A stretch of 64,000 nucleotides of DNA, taken from NCBI RefSeq assembly GCF_030758415.1, contig NZ_CP132334.1, positions 2,368,001-2,432,000 of the forward strand. The letters run 5' to 3'. Shown here piece by piece: positions 18,918-29,898 of this stretch. The notes under the pieces were generated by a model, which worked only from the letters and a program-made list of their open reading frames with translations, searched no databases and was not told where the DNA came from. A program made the translations under genes and the position numbers. The stretch comes from Parvularcula sp. IMCC14364. GTDB lineage: Bacteria; Pseudomonadota; Alphaproteobacteria; Caulobacterales; Parvularculaceae. How positions within the stretch are numbered: position 1 is the stretch's first letter; each line of letters starts with the position of its first letter.

Positions 18918-20111
18918 TCAGGCGCGTGCTGTACGGATAATACCACCATCCCACCGGCGGGCCAGTAAAAGGCCGGCAACAAAGCCAACGGCCCCCATGC
19001 CGCCCATCAACAGATAAGCGGGCAATGGCGCATCAGCGTTGAAAACGAAACCTACAAAAATTGCCGCCAGCCCGGTGAGCGCACCAACGCCGAGCGTCGA
19101 GACAAGTGTCATACCGGTATTGGAAAGACCGGAAGGAACAGCTCTGGAGATGAATTCCACAGAACCGAGATAGGTCATGGCAAATGTCAGCGCATGCAGT
19201 AGCTGCAATATAATCAGCAACGGTAATGGGGGTGAAAGGCCCGTCAGGGGCCAGCGAATAACCGCGCCAAGGGCACCAATCGAGATCATGGCAACCGGCC
19301 CCAGCCGACGTATGAAACTGCGCCCTTTATAGAGGACAATAATTTCTGCCAGCACCCCAAGGGTCCATAACAGGCCGATCAGGTCACTGCGATAGCCAAG
19401 TGCGGACCAGTGGAGTTCAGAAAAGTAATAATAGGCCGCATGTGTGCCCTGTGTCAGGCCAACTGCAATCAGCATCAGGATGAACGAACGCGAGCGAAAC
19501 AGGCGCATGGCCTCGGTGATATTGGGCCGCACCGTAGTATGCACCTGATCATTCCCGGACAGCATAACAGTACGTTGGGGCAGTGCGTATGCGACAAGCA
19601 GCGTCAGGGTGGCTGTCATGCCCATCCAGACGACGCTCACATTATCGCCATGTTGGGCAATCAGAAATCCGCCGAGCAGATTTGCGACTATGAAAGCAAA
19701 AGATCCGGCGCCGCGAGACTGCCCGTAATTCACCAGCCCCGCCTTGTCCGCCCGCATCACGGCGGTATCGGAAAGAGGCACAAGACAGCCAAAGGCCCAG
19801 ACGGCAAAGATGGTCAGCACACATATTGACCAGACTGGCTGTGGCAGCATCAACAACAGTGAGCTGATTGCCATAATGGCGGATACAGCCATCAGGGCGG
19901 TGCGCTGATCGGGCTGGTTCTCAGCCCACCACGCTATAACCGGCCCCAGGACAAGCCGCAAAATGAGAGCCCCCCCCATCACCAGACCAATCATGCCAGC
20001 AGTAATACCTTGCGCTTCCAGCCAGCCCGGAAAAAAAGGCAACTGCACACCGAGAAACAGGAACTGTCCGATATAGAGCGCTGTGTAAAGAGTGGCAGGT
20101 GTTCGAAGCAT
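18918..20111 (-). CDS. MFS transporter, HcaT/nucleoside-permease-like
   Basis: 397 residues with about 12 hydrophobic helices. The N-terminal helices (LYIGQFLFLGVQLPFFPGWLEAQG) and the middle segment GTHAAYYYFSELHWSALGY resemble the MFS group containing 3-phenylpropionate permease HcaT. The substrate cannot be read from the sequence. It converges on the CHASE2 gene with a 35-base gap and is preceded by a 106-base spacer. Confidence 0.85.
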   Translation of the reverse strand: MLRTPATLYTALYIGQFLFLGVQLPFFPGWLEAQGITAGMIGLVMGGALILRLVLGPVIAWWAENQPDQRTALMAVSAIMAISSLLLMLPQPVWSICVLTIFAVWAFGCLVPLSDTAVMRADKAGLVNYGQSRGAGSFAFIVANLLGGFLIAQHGDNVSVVWMGMTATLTLLVAYALPQRTVMLSGNDQVHTTVRPNITEAMRLFRSRSFILMLIAVGLTQGTHAAYYYFSELHWSALGYRSDLIGLLWTLGVLAEIIVLYKGRSFIRRLGPVAMISIGALGAVIRWPLTGLSPPLPLLIILQLLHALTFAMTYLGSVEFISRAVPSGLSNTGMTLVSTLGVGALTGLAAIFVGFVFNADAPLPAYLLMGGMGAVGFVAGLLLARRWDGGIIRTARA

Positions 20112-20217
20112 GGGATGGTGTCAGCTTTTGCCTGACCCCTAACCCAGTTATGATATGAAAGATAGAGACTGACGCCGCCCGCGTGTTGGTTTTGACCGGG
20201 CGATGGACTTCACACCG

Positions 20218-20895
20218 TCAGCGATCTGTCTGTTGATCCGCATACTGGGCGGTCGCAGCAGAAGAAACGCGATCTGCGACAATATCTGCCGATGTACCGA
20301 TATCCTGAATGGTTTGCGTAAAAGCCTTTTTCAGCTCCTGCTCAAAATCCCTGTCAATATCGAAGCCCTTCTTGCGCAGGAGCCGCAATGTCCCGACATA
20401 CATATCCCGGGACTCACGCACATCAGCAATCGCGCTCTCCAGCACGGAAATGTCGCCCGAACTCGGGTTCATGGCATAGGCGGCCTGACGACCGGACTCA
20501 GAGACCATTCTTGCATGTCGCAACGTGGCATTCGCATCCTGCATTAAAACAGCCTGCGGGCTCCGCTCAGCCGCCAGCATCGCGGCATATGCTTCAAGAG
20601 CCGCATCACGGCTGACCCCATCATTTTTCTGCTCTCCGCCGAAAAGCGCTGTCATCATGCGACCAGAAAAATTTTCTTCGGTGATTTCAGGCCAGGGTGT
20701 CCGGTCCAGTTGGCGGGTCGCGGATACCAGAGCTGCGCGCTCATGCACGCCTGCAAGAGAAACCGCTTCATCGGTTGCAGCGCCCGGCATGGCAATTTTA
20801 ACTGACGCGCAGCCAGAGAATCCGACTGCTGCTACGCCCATAACAACTATTGTGTAAAAAAGCCTGATAACTTTCCGTCCTGAAACACTACTCAT
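20218..20895 (-). CDS. lipoprotein of unknown function
   Basis: 225 residues from the ATG at 20895. The signal peptide (LFYTIVVMGVAAVGFSGC) ends in a lipobox with Cys near residue 29, predicting a lipid-anchored envelope protein. The mature part is mainly helical and Ala/Glu-rich (EAYAAMLAAERSPQAVLMQDAN). No family recognised. Divergent from proline iminopeptidase. A longer frame reaches back to 20934 and overlaps the other gene's leader, but the lipoprotein signal favours the inner start. Confidence 0.65.
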   Translation of the reverse strand: MSSVSGRKVIRLFYTIVVMGVAAVGFSGCASVKIAMPGAATDEAVSLAGVHERAALVSATRQLDRTPWPEITEENFSGRMMTALFGGEQKNDGVSRDAALEAYAAMLAAERSPQAVLMQDANATLRHARMVSESGRQAAYAMNPSSGDISVLESAIADVRESRDMYVGTLRLLRKKGFDIDRDFEQELKKAFTQTIQDIGTSADIVADRVSSAATAQYADQQTDR

Positions 20896-21033
20896 TGACC
20901 CAACCACACCCGTACTGTGAACAAATTTTCTCATCTCTCAGGCTGTAAAGGCTGCCGACCGGAGACAAGATGCTTGTTCTTTTATTTGCCCTTGCTAAAC
21001 ACTAACACTCATTCAATCTCAGCGACAATCTCT

Positions 21034-21987
21034 ATGAGCAAGAAATATGGCCTTTTTCCGGCGATTGAGCCGCATCACACCGGCAGGCTGAAGGTCTCGA
21101 CACTGCATGAGATTTACTACGAGGTGTCCGGCGCCCCCGATGGACAACCTGTTGTTGTCTGCCATGGTGGGCCCGGTGGTGGCACCTCCCCCTCCATGCG
21201 GCGTTATTTTGATCCCCAGAAATACCGGATCATTCTGTTTGACCAACGCGGCTGCGGGCGCTCAACGCCCCATGCAGAACTGCGGGAAAACACAACCTGG
21301 CAACTGATCGAGGATATGGAGCAGTTACGCAGCCATCTCGATATTGAGAAATGGCTGGTTTTTGGAGGCTCCTGGGGATCAACCCTCTCGCTGGCCTATG
21401 CGCAGTCATTTCCTGCGCGGGTTACTGGTCTTGTCCTGCGCGGTATTTTTACACTGCGACAGGACGAAATTGACTGGTTCTATCAAGAGGGTGCCAGTTG
21501 GATTTTCCCAGAAGCGTGGGAAAAATTTATTGCTCCAATACCAGCGAATGAACGCGACGACTTGCTGGGCGCCTATGCGAAGCGTCTGACCAGCGAAAAC
21601 CGGCGCGAGCAGCTGGAAGCCGCAAAAGCGTGGAGCGTGTGGGAAGGCTCAACCGTGTCCCTTCACCCTTCCATGGAGCGGATGAAAAGTTTTGCCACAG
21701 ACCATTTCGCGCTGGCCTTCGCGCGCATTGAAAACCATTATTTCATCAACAAGGGCTTCTTTGAGGAAGACGACCATATTCTCAAAAATGCTGACAAGCT
21801 CAAGGGTATTCCGGGCATTATCATTCAGGGGCGCTATGACGTTGTGACCCCCATGCGCACAGCCTGGATGCTGCACAAGGCCTGGCCCGAGTCAGAACTG
21901 GTCACCATCCCTGATGCAGGACATGCAGCAAGCGAGCCGGGCATCATATCCGGCCTGATCGCAGCTACAGAGAAGTTCAAAAAATAA
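21034..21987 (+). CDS. pip: proline iminopeptidase
   Basis: 317 residues, the typical length of this cytosolic alpha/beta hydrolase (peptidase family S33) that removes N-terminal proline from peptides. HGGPGGG forms the oxyanion loop (residues 44-50), GGSWGS carries the nucleophile Ser113, and Asp269 (QGRYDVV) and His297 (PDAGH) complete the triad. The ATG at 21034 is chosen because MSKKYGLFPAIEPH is the normal N-terminus; the open frame starts upstream at 20917. Stop at 21987 runs directly into the terminator shared with the convergent NSS gene. Confidence 0.93.
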   Translation: MSKKYGLFPAIEPHHTGRLKVSTLHEIYYEVSGAPDGQPVVVCHGGPGGGTSPSMRRYFDPQKYRIILFDQRGCGRSTPHAELRENTTWQLIEDMEQLRSHLDIEKWLVFGGSWGSTLSLAYAQSFPARVTGLVLRGIFTLRQDEIDWFYQEGASWIFPEAWEKFIAPIPANERDDLLGAYAKRLTSENRREQLEAAKAWSVWEGSTVSLHPSMERMKSFATDHFALAFARIENHYFINKGFFEEDDHILKNADKLKGIPGIIIQGRYDVVTPMRTAWMLHKAWPESELVTIPDAGHAASEPGIISGLIAATEKFKK

Positions 21988-22012
21988 AAAACGGGGAGCC
22001 GAAACTCCCCGT
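21978..22012 (-). terminator. intrinsic terminator of the NSS transporter gene
   Basis: On the minus strand ACGGGGAG and CTCCCCGT form a perfect 8-bp stem (21991-22012, 6-base loop) followed by TTTTTTATTTTTTG. It ends transcripts from the gene at 22040-23524. It overlaps the last codons of pip and may also act weakly on that transcript. Confidence 0.88.
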
Positions 22013-22039
22013 TCATATCCCGTATAAGACTTTTTGCTC

Positions 22040-23524
22040 TTACAATATGCCAAGGCTCGTCAGCACGATCAGGAAGATCGCTGCCGGGCACACAAAACGG
22101 ATCAGGAAGTACCAGGCGCGATATCTGGATTCTGTCTTGAATCCGAGTTCCTCACGCGAGGCTGTTTTGGAAACGACCCAGCCTGCAAAAATAGCCGTCA
22201 GCAAGGCAACTATCGGCAACAGGAATTGTGAAGTCAGCACATCTACAAAATCAAAGAATGTCTTGCCAGCAAATGGTCCGAAATCAACCGGTACCCAGCT
22301 ATTGAAGAAGTTGGCCTGTCCCGTTGGTACCTGCGACAGAATGTGCATCACACCAAGTGCAAACAGGATACCGCCAAGACCTATTGAGGCCAGAAGACGC
22401 CGTTTCATCTTGGCTTCCGGTGCAAGATCAGCTCCCCCGTCACGCCAGGCTACAGCAGGCTCCAAGAGGGAAATTGACGATGTAAGGGCCGCAAACAGCG
22501 CCATCAGGAAGAACACCGCGCCAAAAACGGCCCCGAACGGCATCTGCTGGAAGGCAAGTGGCAAAGTGCCAAACATCAGGCCGGGACCACCGCCAGGCTC
22601 AAGCCCGAACTGGAAAACGATCGGGAAGATCGCAAGGCCGGCAATCAGGGCAACGATTGTATCTGCCGAACAGACGATGGCTGCTGAGCCAGGCACATCG
22701 GCATCCTTGCTCATGTACATGCCGTAGGTAATCATCAGCGCAGAGCCAAGGCCGATGGAGAAGAACGCTTGCCCCAGAGCATTACTTAGGATCGATCGGT
22801 CCGCTATCCCCGCGGCCAGCGCGGCGAAGTCAGGCTTGAACAGATAATTTACCGCTGCAGTACCATCTCCCTGTACCAGAGCAACGACCACCAGGATCAA
22901 CAGCATGACAAAGAATGCAGGCATCAGGATTGTGACAGCTTTCTCAATCCCACCGCTAATACCACGCGAGACAATCCCGATCGTAAGGAGAACAAAAATA
23001 CCTTGGTAGATGATTGCTTCACCCGGCCTGGCAAGTAAGGCACCAAGACGTCCGCTGATCTCTTCTGGTGTACTGCTTTCAAAAGCGCCGGCAGAAATTG
23101 CACCCAAACCATTGCTGGCAATGTTGCTGAATAAATCACCCAGTATAGCGATGACATAATAAAGAACCCATCCGGCGATCATGCAGTAGAAGGAAAGAAT
23201 GAGGAAAGAGGCGAGAATGCCAAGCCCTGCAAAGGTGCCCCACAGAGCCGGATGCCCTTCTGTTCTGGCCAGTCTGGTCACAGCTGAGATGGCAGAACCA
23301 CCACCCCGGCGACCAATCATCAACTCGGCACACAGCACCGGAAGACCGATCAGCACAATACAGAGAATATAAATCAGCACGAAAGCACCGCCACCACTCT
23401 CACCCGCAACGTAAGGGAAGCGCCATAAATTACCGAGGCCCACTGCTGATCCGATTGCCGCCAGAATGAAGGCTGCACGAGAAGACCAGTTTTCCTGTCC
23501 TGATGCTTTGCTGACACCCGCCAT
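22040..23524 (-). CDS. neurotransmitter:sodium symporter (NSS) family transporter
   Basis: 494 residues with 11-12 helices. Helix 1 has the signature AIGSAVGLGNLWRFPYVAGE, which lines the sodium and substrate sites in LeuT-type symporters, followed by GGGAFVLIYI. Bacterial members import amino acids with sodium; the substrate here is not deducible. ATG at 23524 has GAAGGGAA upstream; the 49 residues before it in the open frame are basic and unlike the family. A strong terminator follows. Confidence 0.92.
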   Translation of the reverse strand: MAGVSKASGQENWSSRAAFILAAIGSAVGLGNLWRFPYVAGESGGGAFVLIYILCIVLIGLPVLCAELMIGRRGGGSAISAVTRLARTEGHPALWGTFAGLGILASFLILSFYCMIAGWVLYYVIAILGDLFSNIASNGLGAISAGAFESSTPEEISGRLGALLARPGEAIIYQGIFVLLTIGIVSRGISGGIEKAVTILMPAFFVMLLILVVVALVQGDGTAAVNYLFKPDFAALAAGIADRSILSNALGQAFFSIGLGSALMITYGMYMSKDADVPGSAAIVCSADTIVALIAGLAIFPIVFQFGLEPGGGPGLMFGTLPLAFQQMPFGAVFGAVFFLMALFAALTSSISLLEPAVAWRDGGADLAPEAKMKRRLLASIGLGGILFALGVMHILSQVPTGQANFFNSWVPVDFGPFAGKTFFDFVDVLTSQFLLPIVALLTAIFAGWVVSKTASREELGFKTESRYRAWYFLIRFVCPAAIFLIVLTSLGIL

Positions 23525-23680
23525 AGTTGTTCCCTTCCAGATTTTACGCTTACAGTTCAGTGATTTAAGCAAATTTTCAGGATTCTTAGCAAATTTGCAC
23601 AGGAATAGACAGTGGCTTTTCCGTCTATCTGCTAACGGCTTTTTAAGGCGTTCGGGCTTATTGTACGGCAACAGTCAGGT

Positions 23681-24055
23681 ATGAGTATGATGCAAAGCGC
23701 GCAAACAACCGTTATTGATACAGAGCAACTGCAAACACTTGCGGCCGCTGCAGGGGTTGATGCCGCCAATGCGATCCTTGATGCTTTCTGGAGTTCCTGT
23801 GAAGATCTGCTCGTTCTGTTGAGAGACAGCTTCCGGGATCAAAACTTCGATGAAATGTCAAAAGCTGCTCACGCGTTGAAAGGCTCAGCAATGAACCTTG
23901 GCGCCGTTCAGCTCGCTGAACGGGCAAAGACGATTGAAAGCGGGGCGCGTGAGCGTAATCTCGAAACCGTGCAGCAAGCGTTTCTAAAGCTTGCTGGCGA
24001 TATCTCTCAGTCGCGCGGGGCCTTTCAGGATCTCATGCAATCCATCGCTGCCTGA
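23681..24055 (+). CDS. single-domain histidine phosphotransfer (Hpt) protein
   Basis: 124 residues, all helical. The Hpt signature AAHALKGSAMNLGA places the phosphorylated His at residue 64, with the Gly and Leu positions expected for four-helix Hpt proteins. It should relay phosphate between receivers in a multi-step phosphorelay. No kinase is adjacent. The nearest candidate partners in the window are the kinase/receiver cluster at 31.7-35.5 kb. The ATG has only a weak ribosome site (CAGG). A hairpin with a T run overlaps its stop codon. Confidence 0.88.
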   Translation: MSMMQSAQTTVIDTEQLQTLAAAAGVDAANAILDAFWSSCEDLLVLLRDSFRDQNFDEMSKAAHALKGSAMNLGAVQLAERAKTIESGARERNLETVQQAFLKLAGDISQSRGAFQDLMQSIAA

Positions 24056-24079
24056 CAGTTTTGCTGTCATAATTTTTTT
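24053..24079 (+). terminator. intrinsic terminator after the Hpt gene
   Basis: TGACAG (24053-24058, including the stop codon) pairs with CTGTCA (24064-24069), followed by TAATTTTTTT. A second short stem (CAGCA/TGCTG) lies 15 bases on, toward the convergent rodA gene. Confidence 0.75.
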
Positions 24080-24115
24080 CGGCAGCAATTTTGCTGAAAA
24101 GTGCACTCGGCCCCT

Positions 24116-25279
24116 TTAATCGATACTGCCATAATATGACGTACTGGTCCGCAGCGTATCCTGATCGCGGCAAACCCACGTACTCATGACCAGACCGAAC
24201 CCTGCCATGATGGCAATCATCACATTGCCCCCGTGAGAGACAAGCGGCAGCGGCACGCCGACAACCGGGGCAAGCCCCATAACCATGCCGATATTCACCA
24301 ACACATAGAGGATGAGGTTAAGACCAATCCCCATACTCATCAGACGGCCGAAATGAGATTTCGCCTTCATGGCGATGTTGGTCGCCATGATGAACAGCGC
24401 CAGATATAGCGCCAGCAGGCCGAAGGCACCGACAAGGCCAAACTCTTCCCCGAAGATCGTGAAGATGAAGTCCGTCTGCATCTCTGGCAGAAACTCAAGC
24501 TGGCTTTGCGTACCGCCCATGAAGCCTTTGCCCGAGACACCGCCTGATCCAATCGCAATCTTGGACTGCGCCAGATGGTAGCCTGAGCCGAGGGGATCAC
24601 TCTCCGGGTCAAGAAAAGCGGTAATCCTGTTGATCTGATATGCCTTCAGAAGGTCGAAGCGGATGGCGCCGATGACTCCCACTACAGCCAGAATGGCGCC
24701 AAGCGTCGTCATGCGCCAGCTGAGACCTGCCAGCAGGATCACCGCAAGACCAATCGCGCCAATCAGAAGCGCTGTGCCCAGATCCGGTTGCAGGAATACA
24801 AGCCCGACAGGCGCGCCAATCATCATCAGCGGTACGAACAGGTAAAGCGGGTTGGAAACCTTCTTGAATTCGAGTCCGTGATAATAGCGGGCCAGCGCCA
24901 TAATCAGCGCAATCTTCATATACTCGGATGGCTGTAACTGGAACCCGCCAAGGTCAATCCAGCGACGCGCGCCCATATTGATTTCCCCGATAAACGGCAC
25001 AAGCACGAGCAAGGCCAGCATGGAGAAATAGGCCGGGTACGCCAGTGACAGCCAGACCCGCAACGGTGTCAGGCCGATACCGATCATCAGCACCAGCGCA
25101 AAAAGATAGCGCAGGGTATGCTGTCGCGCCCACGGGTCCCAGGCGCCCTCCGCCACAGAATAAAGCGTTGCGACACCAATCGCGGCAATAAGCGTCAGCA
25201 GAACAACAAGCCACCAGTTGAGAGAAGCAAGCCTTGCGCGCACCCCGTGCCGGCGGTCCATCATGATCAGTGTGCTCAC
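24116..25279 (-). CDS. rodA: rod-shape peptidoglycan glycosyltransferase RodA
   Basis: 387 residues, SEDS family, about ten membrane helices. Characteristic stretches are GARRWIDLGGFQLQPSEYMKIALI, FLQPDLGTALL and the C-terminal PLPLVSHGGNVMIAIMAGFGL. It polymerises glycan strands for cell elongation together with PBP2, whose gene directly precedes and overlaps it by four bases (25276-25279). Last gene of the mreBCD-mrdA-rodA operon. Confidence 0.96.
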   Translation of the reverse strand: MSTLIMMDRRHGVRARLASLNWWLVVLLTLIAAIGVATLYSVAEGAWDPWARQHTLRYLFALVLMIGIGLTPLRVWLSLAYPAYFSMLALLVLVPFIGEINMGARRWIDLGGFQLQPSEYMKIALIMALARYYHGLEFKKVSNPLYLFVPLMMIGAPVGLVFLQPDLGTALLIGAIGLAVILLAGLSWRMTTLGAILAVVGVIGAIRFDLLKAYQINRITAFLDPESDPLGSGYHLAQSKIAIGSGGVSGKGFMGGTQSQLEFLPEMQTDFIFTIFGEEFGLVGAFGLLALYLALFIMATNIAMKAKSHFGRLMSMGIGLNLILYVLVNIGMVMGLAPVVGVPLPLVSHGGNVMIAIMAGFGLVMSTWVCRDQDTLRTSTSYYGSID

Positions 25280-27264
25280 GGCATACCTCCACTGACGGAC
25301 TGCTGCGCAGCTCTTTGCAAGTCGGACAGCTTAACCGGTTTGTCGCGCGACGGATCATAGGCGCGTTGCATGGCCGGATCCTTTTGCAGCACAGCGCGCA
25401 TGATATCACGAGCCTTCGGCCCGGCCGTACGCGAGCCGCCCATACCGTGCTCCACTACAACCGAGCAGGCATAGCGCGGATTTTCGTAAGGCGCATAGCT
25501 GACAAAAAGAGCATGATCGCGCATTTCGCGCGGCAGATCTTCGTTACGGATACGCTTGCCCGTTACCGGGTCGCGTTGCAGGCTGACGACCTGGCTGGTG
25601 CCGGTCTTGCCCGCCATACGCCATTCCGGATTTTCCAGTCGTGAGCGCGATGCCGTACCCCACTGATTGACCACGGCATCCATGCCATCACGAATAATCT
25701 GCATATGTTCATCATTGATCGTCAGGGACATACACGGCGGTGGCGGCACAACACCGCGCTCGTCCACCCTGACGATCCGCGGAGAGACATCCTTGCCGCT
25801 GGCAATACGTGCCGTCATCACCGCCAGTTGCAACGGTGTGGAAGCGACATAGCCCTGGCCTATGGCGGCGGATAATGTGTCACCGGGAAACCAGGTCTGC
25901 TGTTCCGGCGTGGAGCGGAAATATCGCTGCTTCCACTCCCGGCTGGGCACAATACCTTTTTGCTGGGTACCAAGACCAAGGTCATAGGTTTGGCCAAGGC
26001 CGAGGCGTTTTGAAACATCCGCAATCAGATCAATATCCAGCTGCTGGGCAAGATTCCAGTAATATGTGTCACATGAATGCTTGATCGATCCGCGCATATC
26101 CATGGTGCCATGCCCGCCCGGCTTCCAGCATTCAAAGAAGCGATTACCGAACCAGATCTTGCCGGAGCAGTTGACCCTGTATGAGGGCTTGATGCCCGCT
26201 TCCTGTGCTGCGATCGCGGTGACCAGCTTGAAAGTCGATCCCGGTGGATACACACCATTAAGTGTCTTGTTCAGAAGCGGGTTGTAGGGACTGTCATTCA
26301 ACGCGCGCCAGCGTGATGAGGTGACCCCCACATTGAATTCATTCGGATCAAACGCAGGTACAGAGGCCATGACCAGGATGTCACCGGTTTCAATGTCCAT
26401 GACCACGGCACTGGCGCTGACCGGCTCAGGCTCCTGACCATCTTCAGGCTCGATAATAGGCTCGGCCAGCACACGCATGGCCTCAATCTGCAATTCACTG
26501 TCAATCGTCAAGCCGAGCGGCTGCCCCTGCACGGGCCTGTCACCGTCATTAGGATATTCTTCAATGACGCGGCCATGGGCGTTGACCTGCACGGTCAGCG
26601 ATCCTGCGCTGCCCCGCAGTTTCTCATCATGCTTGCGCTCGAGACCGGCACGACCAAGGCGGAAACCCGGCTGCCGATAGAGCAGTCTGGTCGCTTCGTT
26701 TTCTTCCTGTTGCAGATCATTTTCACTGGGTGCGCCAACATACCCGACCACAAATGCCATGGCTTCATTCCAGGGATAATTGCGCGTGTTCCCAACCTCA
26801 GACCGCAGCCCTGGGAAATTCGGCAACTCGAAATTGACTTTCGTAAATTCATCCCAGGTCAGATTGCTGGCCACCTCAATGGGCGTAAAGGCGCGCCCGC
26901 GCCGGGCCTCACGCACCGCTTTCTGCTTCTGGCTGTCAGAGATCGTGATGATCCGTCCCAGATGCTCCAGCGCATCTGAGATGCTGCCCGCTTCCTCCGG
27001 AATCAACAGCACGCGGAAATTTTGCCGGTTGGTTGCCAGCGGCACGCCAAAGCGATCATAGATTTCACCGCGCATGGGCACGATCACCCGCTGGTTGAAG
27101 CGATTATCGTCGGCAAGTCCGCGATATTGCTGATAGTCACGTACCTGAAGCTGATAGAGCCGCCCGCCCAGACCAGCGAACAGCAGCACAGACCCCGCGG
27201 TGAACAGGGTTGCGCGGCGCGAGAAAATCATGTGCCGCTGGGTATCAAAGGGTTCTACGCGCAT
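25276..27264 (-). CDS. mrdA: penicillin-binding protein 2 (elongation transpeptidase)
   Basis: 662 residues. A membrane anchor (~16-34), a pedestal domain with RGEIYDRFGVPLATNRQNF (~65-84), and a transpeptidase domain with the active Ser343 in PPGSTFK, the second motif Ser397 in HSCDTYYWN, and the KTG motif in MAGKTGTSQ. It cross-links peptidoglycan during elongation with RodA and MreBCD. Length is slightly above the usual ~630. One base separates it from mreD. Confidence 0.96.
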   Translation of the reverse strand: MRVEPFDTQRHMIFSRRATLFTAGSVLLFAGLGGRLYQLQVRDYQQYRGLADDNRFNQRVIVPMRGEIYDRFGVPLATNRQNFRVLLIPEEAGSISDALEHLGRIITISDSQKQKAVREARRGRAFTPIEVASNLTWDEFTKVNFELPNFPGLRSEVGNTRNYPWNEAMAFVVGYVGAPSENDLQQEENEATRLLYRQPGFRLGRAGLERKHDEKLRGSAGSLTVQVNAHGRVIEEYPNDGDRPVQGQPLGLTIDSELQIEAMRVLAEPIIEPEDGQEPEPVSASAVVMDIETGDILVMASVPAFDPNEFNVGVTSSRWRALNDSPYNPLLNKTLNGVYPPGSTFKLVTAIAAQEAGIKPSYRVNCSGKIWFGNRFFECWKPGGHGTMDMRGSIKHSCDTYYWNLAQQLDIDLIADVSKRLGLGQTYDLGLGTQQKGIVPSREWKQRYFRSTPEQQTWFPGDTLSAAIGQGYVASTPLQLAVMTARIASGKDVSPRIVRVDERGVVPPPPCMSLTINDEHMQIIRDGMDAVVNQWGTASRSRLENPEWRMAGKTGTSQVVSLQRDPVTGKRIRNEDLPREMRDHALFVSYAPYENPRYACSVVVEHGMGGSRTAGPKARDIMRAVLQKDPAMQRAYDPSRDKPVKLSDLQRAAQQSVSGGMP

Positions 27265-27265
27265 A

Positions 27266-27778
27266 CTATTGTTCTATTATAACCCGTTCGTGCAGGCTGG
27301 AAAAGGCTATCGCCATGACAGGGTAAAAAGCGAATGTCACCAGCACCTGCCAGATGACCGGCCAGACAGGCATCCATGAACTGGCAAAAATACTCATGGC
27401 CAGCCAGATAATGCTGCCAGCCATCAACGCCGCCACAAGGAATCCAAGCCAGACCACATGCTGCTCGCGCCCCAAAAAGTAACTGCGCTGGGTAATCATC
27501 GCATATTGTGTCAACAGATAGGCGATCGCCCACATACCCATGGGCCCACCCAGAAGAAGGTCCTGCAACAGACCAATCAGGAAAGTGGAAACGGACGGCA
27601 TGTATTCTGCCGCATATAGCGACCAGAAAAAAATCACGATCAGCGGGAAGACAGGCGTCGGCACGGTTCCTTCAAACAGACGCAAGGGCAAAGACAAAAG
27701 CAAGACACCCACAAAGCCCAGCAGGGTTGGCGTCAAAGCGCGCAGGATACCTGCAAATCCCTGTTCGGGCTGGATCAT
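27266..27778 (-). CDS. mreD: rod-shape determining protein MreD
   Basis: 170 residues, five or six membrane helices, with LIGLLQDLLLGGPMGMWAIAYLLTQY matching the conserved MreD core. Inner-membrane partner of MreC in the elongasome. Its start overlaps the mreC stop by four bases and its stop is one base from mrdA, so coupled translation is likely. Confidence 0.93.
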   Translation of the reverse strand: MIQPEQGFAGILRALTPTLLGFVGVLLLSLPLRLFEGTVPTPVFPLIVIFFWSLYAAEYMPSVSTFLIGLLQDLLLGGPMGMWAIAYLLTQYAMITQRSYFLGREQHVVWLGFLVAALMAGSIIWLAMSIFASSWMPVWPVIWQVLVTFAFYPVMAIAFSSLHERVIIEQ

Positions 27779-28689
27779 TGGGGTGCTGCCCCGTCCGGCG
27801 CTGGTTCAGAAACATCGTCGTCGAGAACATTGCCGACTTCCTCGTCAACAAACTCGTAGTCGAGGACGCGCACGGCGTTAGTTCTGCTATATTTGGCAAA
27901 CAATCTGACCGTGATCTCTTCATCGCCCATATTGCCGATACTGCCGACCGGAATCCCGCGCGGCAGCTTACCGCCCGTGCCGGACGTGACGATGCGCATA
28001 CCCGCGCCAATCTCGTCCGCGTCTCGTGTTTCAAGAAACAGAAGAACAGGTTCGTCAGGGAAGCGCCCGGCAAGAATGGCCTCAATGCCAGCTTCCTCGA
28101 CAAAGACCGGAATCCGGCTGGAGAAATCCGTCAGCATCAAGACGCGGGAGGCAGAGCGGCCAGAGGTCACGACATGGCCGACCATGCCTGCCGTATCAAT
28201 CACCGCATCCCCCTGCTCGACATTCTGGTTGCGCCCGGCATTGATAATCAAGGCCCGCCGATAGGGCCCACCAGCTTCGCCAACCACACGGGCATCAATC
28301 GGCTCTGCCGGTGTTTCCATGCGCATCTCCAGCAGCTGCTCGTAATGGGCGACCTGCTGGCGCAAAGTGACGGCCTCATTCATCCAGACACGCAATTCTG
28401 CATTCTCTTCCCGGAGACGCTTGTTCTGCTCAAGATAATTGAAATAGTCCGTAATATCCCCAAACCGGTTATCCACCCACCTTATCGGGGCATTGAAGAG
28501 GCTGAGGACCGGTTCTGCGGCATCCAGCAATGTTTCCCGGGCTTTTTCAAAAACAGATGCCTGCGCACCGTACAAGGAGAAGGAAAACATCATGAAGGAA
28601 ACGGCCAGCAGAAAAATGATGCTGAGCCGGCGGTTGCTTTTCCGCCCAAGCCCTTCGCGGCTTTGAGAACCGAGTTCCTGCATCATCAA
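27775..28689 (-). CDS. mreC: rod-shape determining protein MreC
   Basis: 304 residues. Short basic N-terminus, membrane anchor (~22-42), a coiled coil (~75-105, LEQNKRLREENAELRVWM) and the two-barrel periplasmic domain with GDAVIDTAGMVGHVV and the late motif ALIINAGRNQNVEQG. Links MreB filaments to periplasmic cell-wall enzymes. Follows mreB after 42 bases. Confidence 0.95.
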   Translation of the reverse strand: MMMQELGSQSREGLGRKSNRRLSIIFLLAVSFMMFSFSLYGAQASVFEKARETLLDAAEPVLSLFNAPIRWVDNRFGDITDYFNYLEQNKRLREENAELRVWMNEAVTLRQQVAHYEQLLEMRMETPAEPIDARVVGEAGGPYRRALIINAGRNQNVEQGDAVIDTAGMVGHVVTSGRSASRVLMLTDFSSRIPVFVEEAGIEAILAGRFPDEPVLLFLETRDADEIGAGMRIVTSGTGGKLPRGIPVGSIGNMGDEEITVRLFAKYSRTNAVRVLDYEFVDEEVGNVLDDDVSEPAPDGAAPQ

Positions 28690-28731
28690 ACTCCGATACC
28701 CTGAAAGGTGCGCAACTTCTCAGCTACCTTG

Positions 28732-29781
<1,050 letters not shown>

Positions 29782-29898
29782 CTATCTGAGCATATTGGTC
29801 ATAGCATATCCCAACACGCATATGAGTAAGTAGATTACAGTTGTTTGCCTTATACAGGGTTAATTATTTTCAACCACCGTCAGGCTGCGAGGCCAGAT

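Noticed and set aside
27508-28704. 398-codon open frame antisense to mreC/mreD
   Set aside because: Low-complexity His/Arg-rich shadow of well-identified genes on the other strand.
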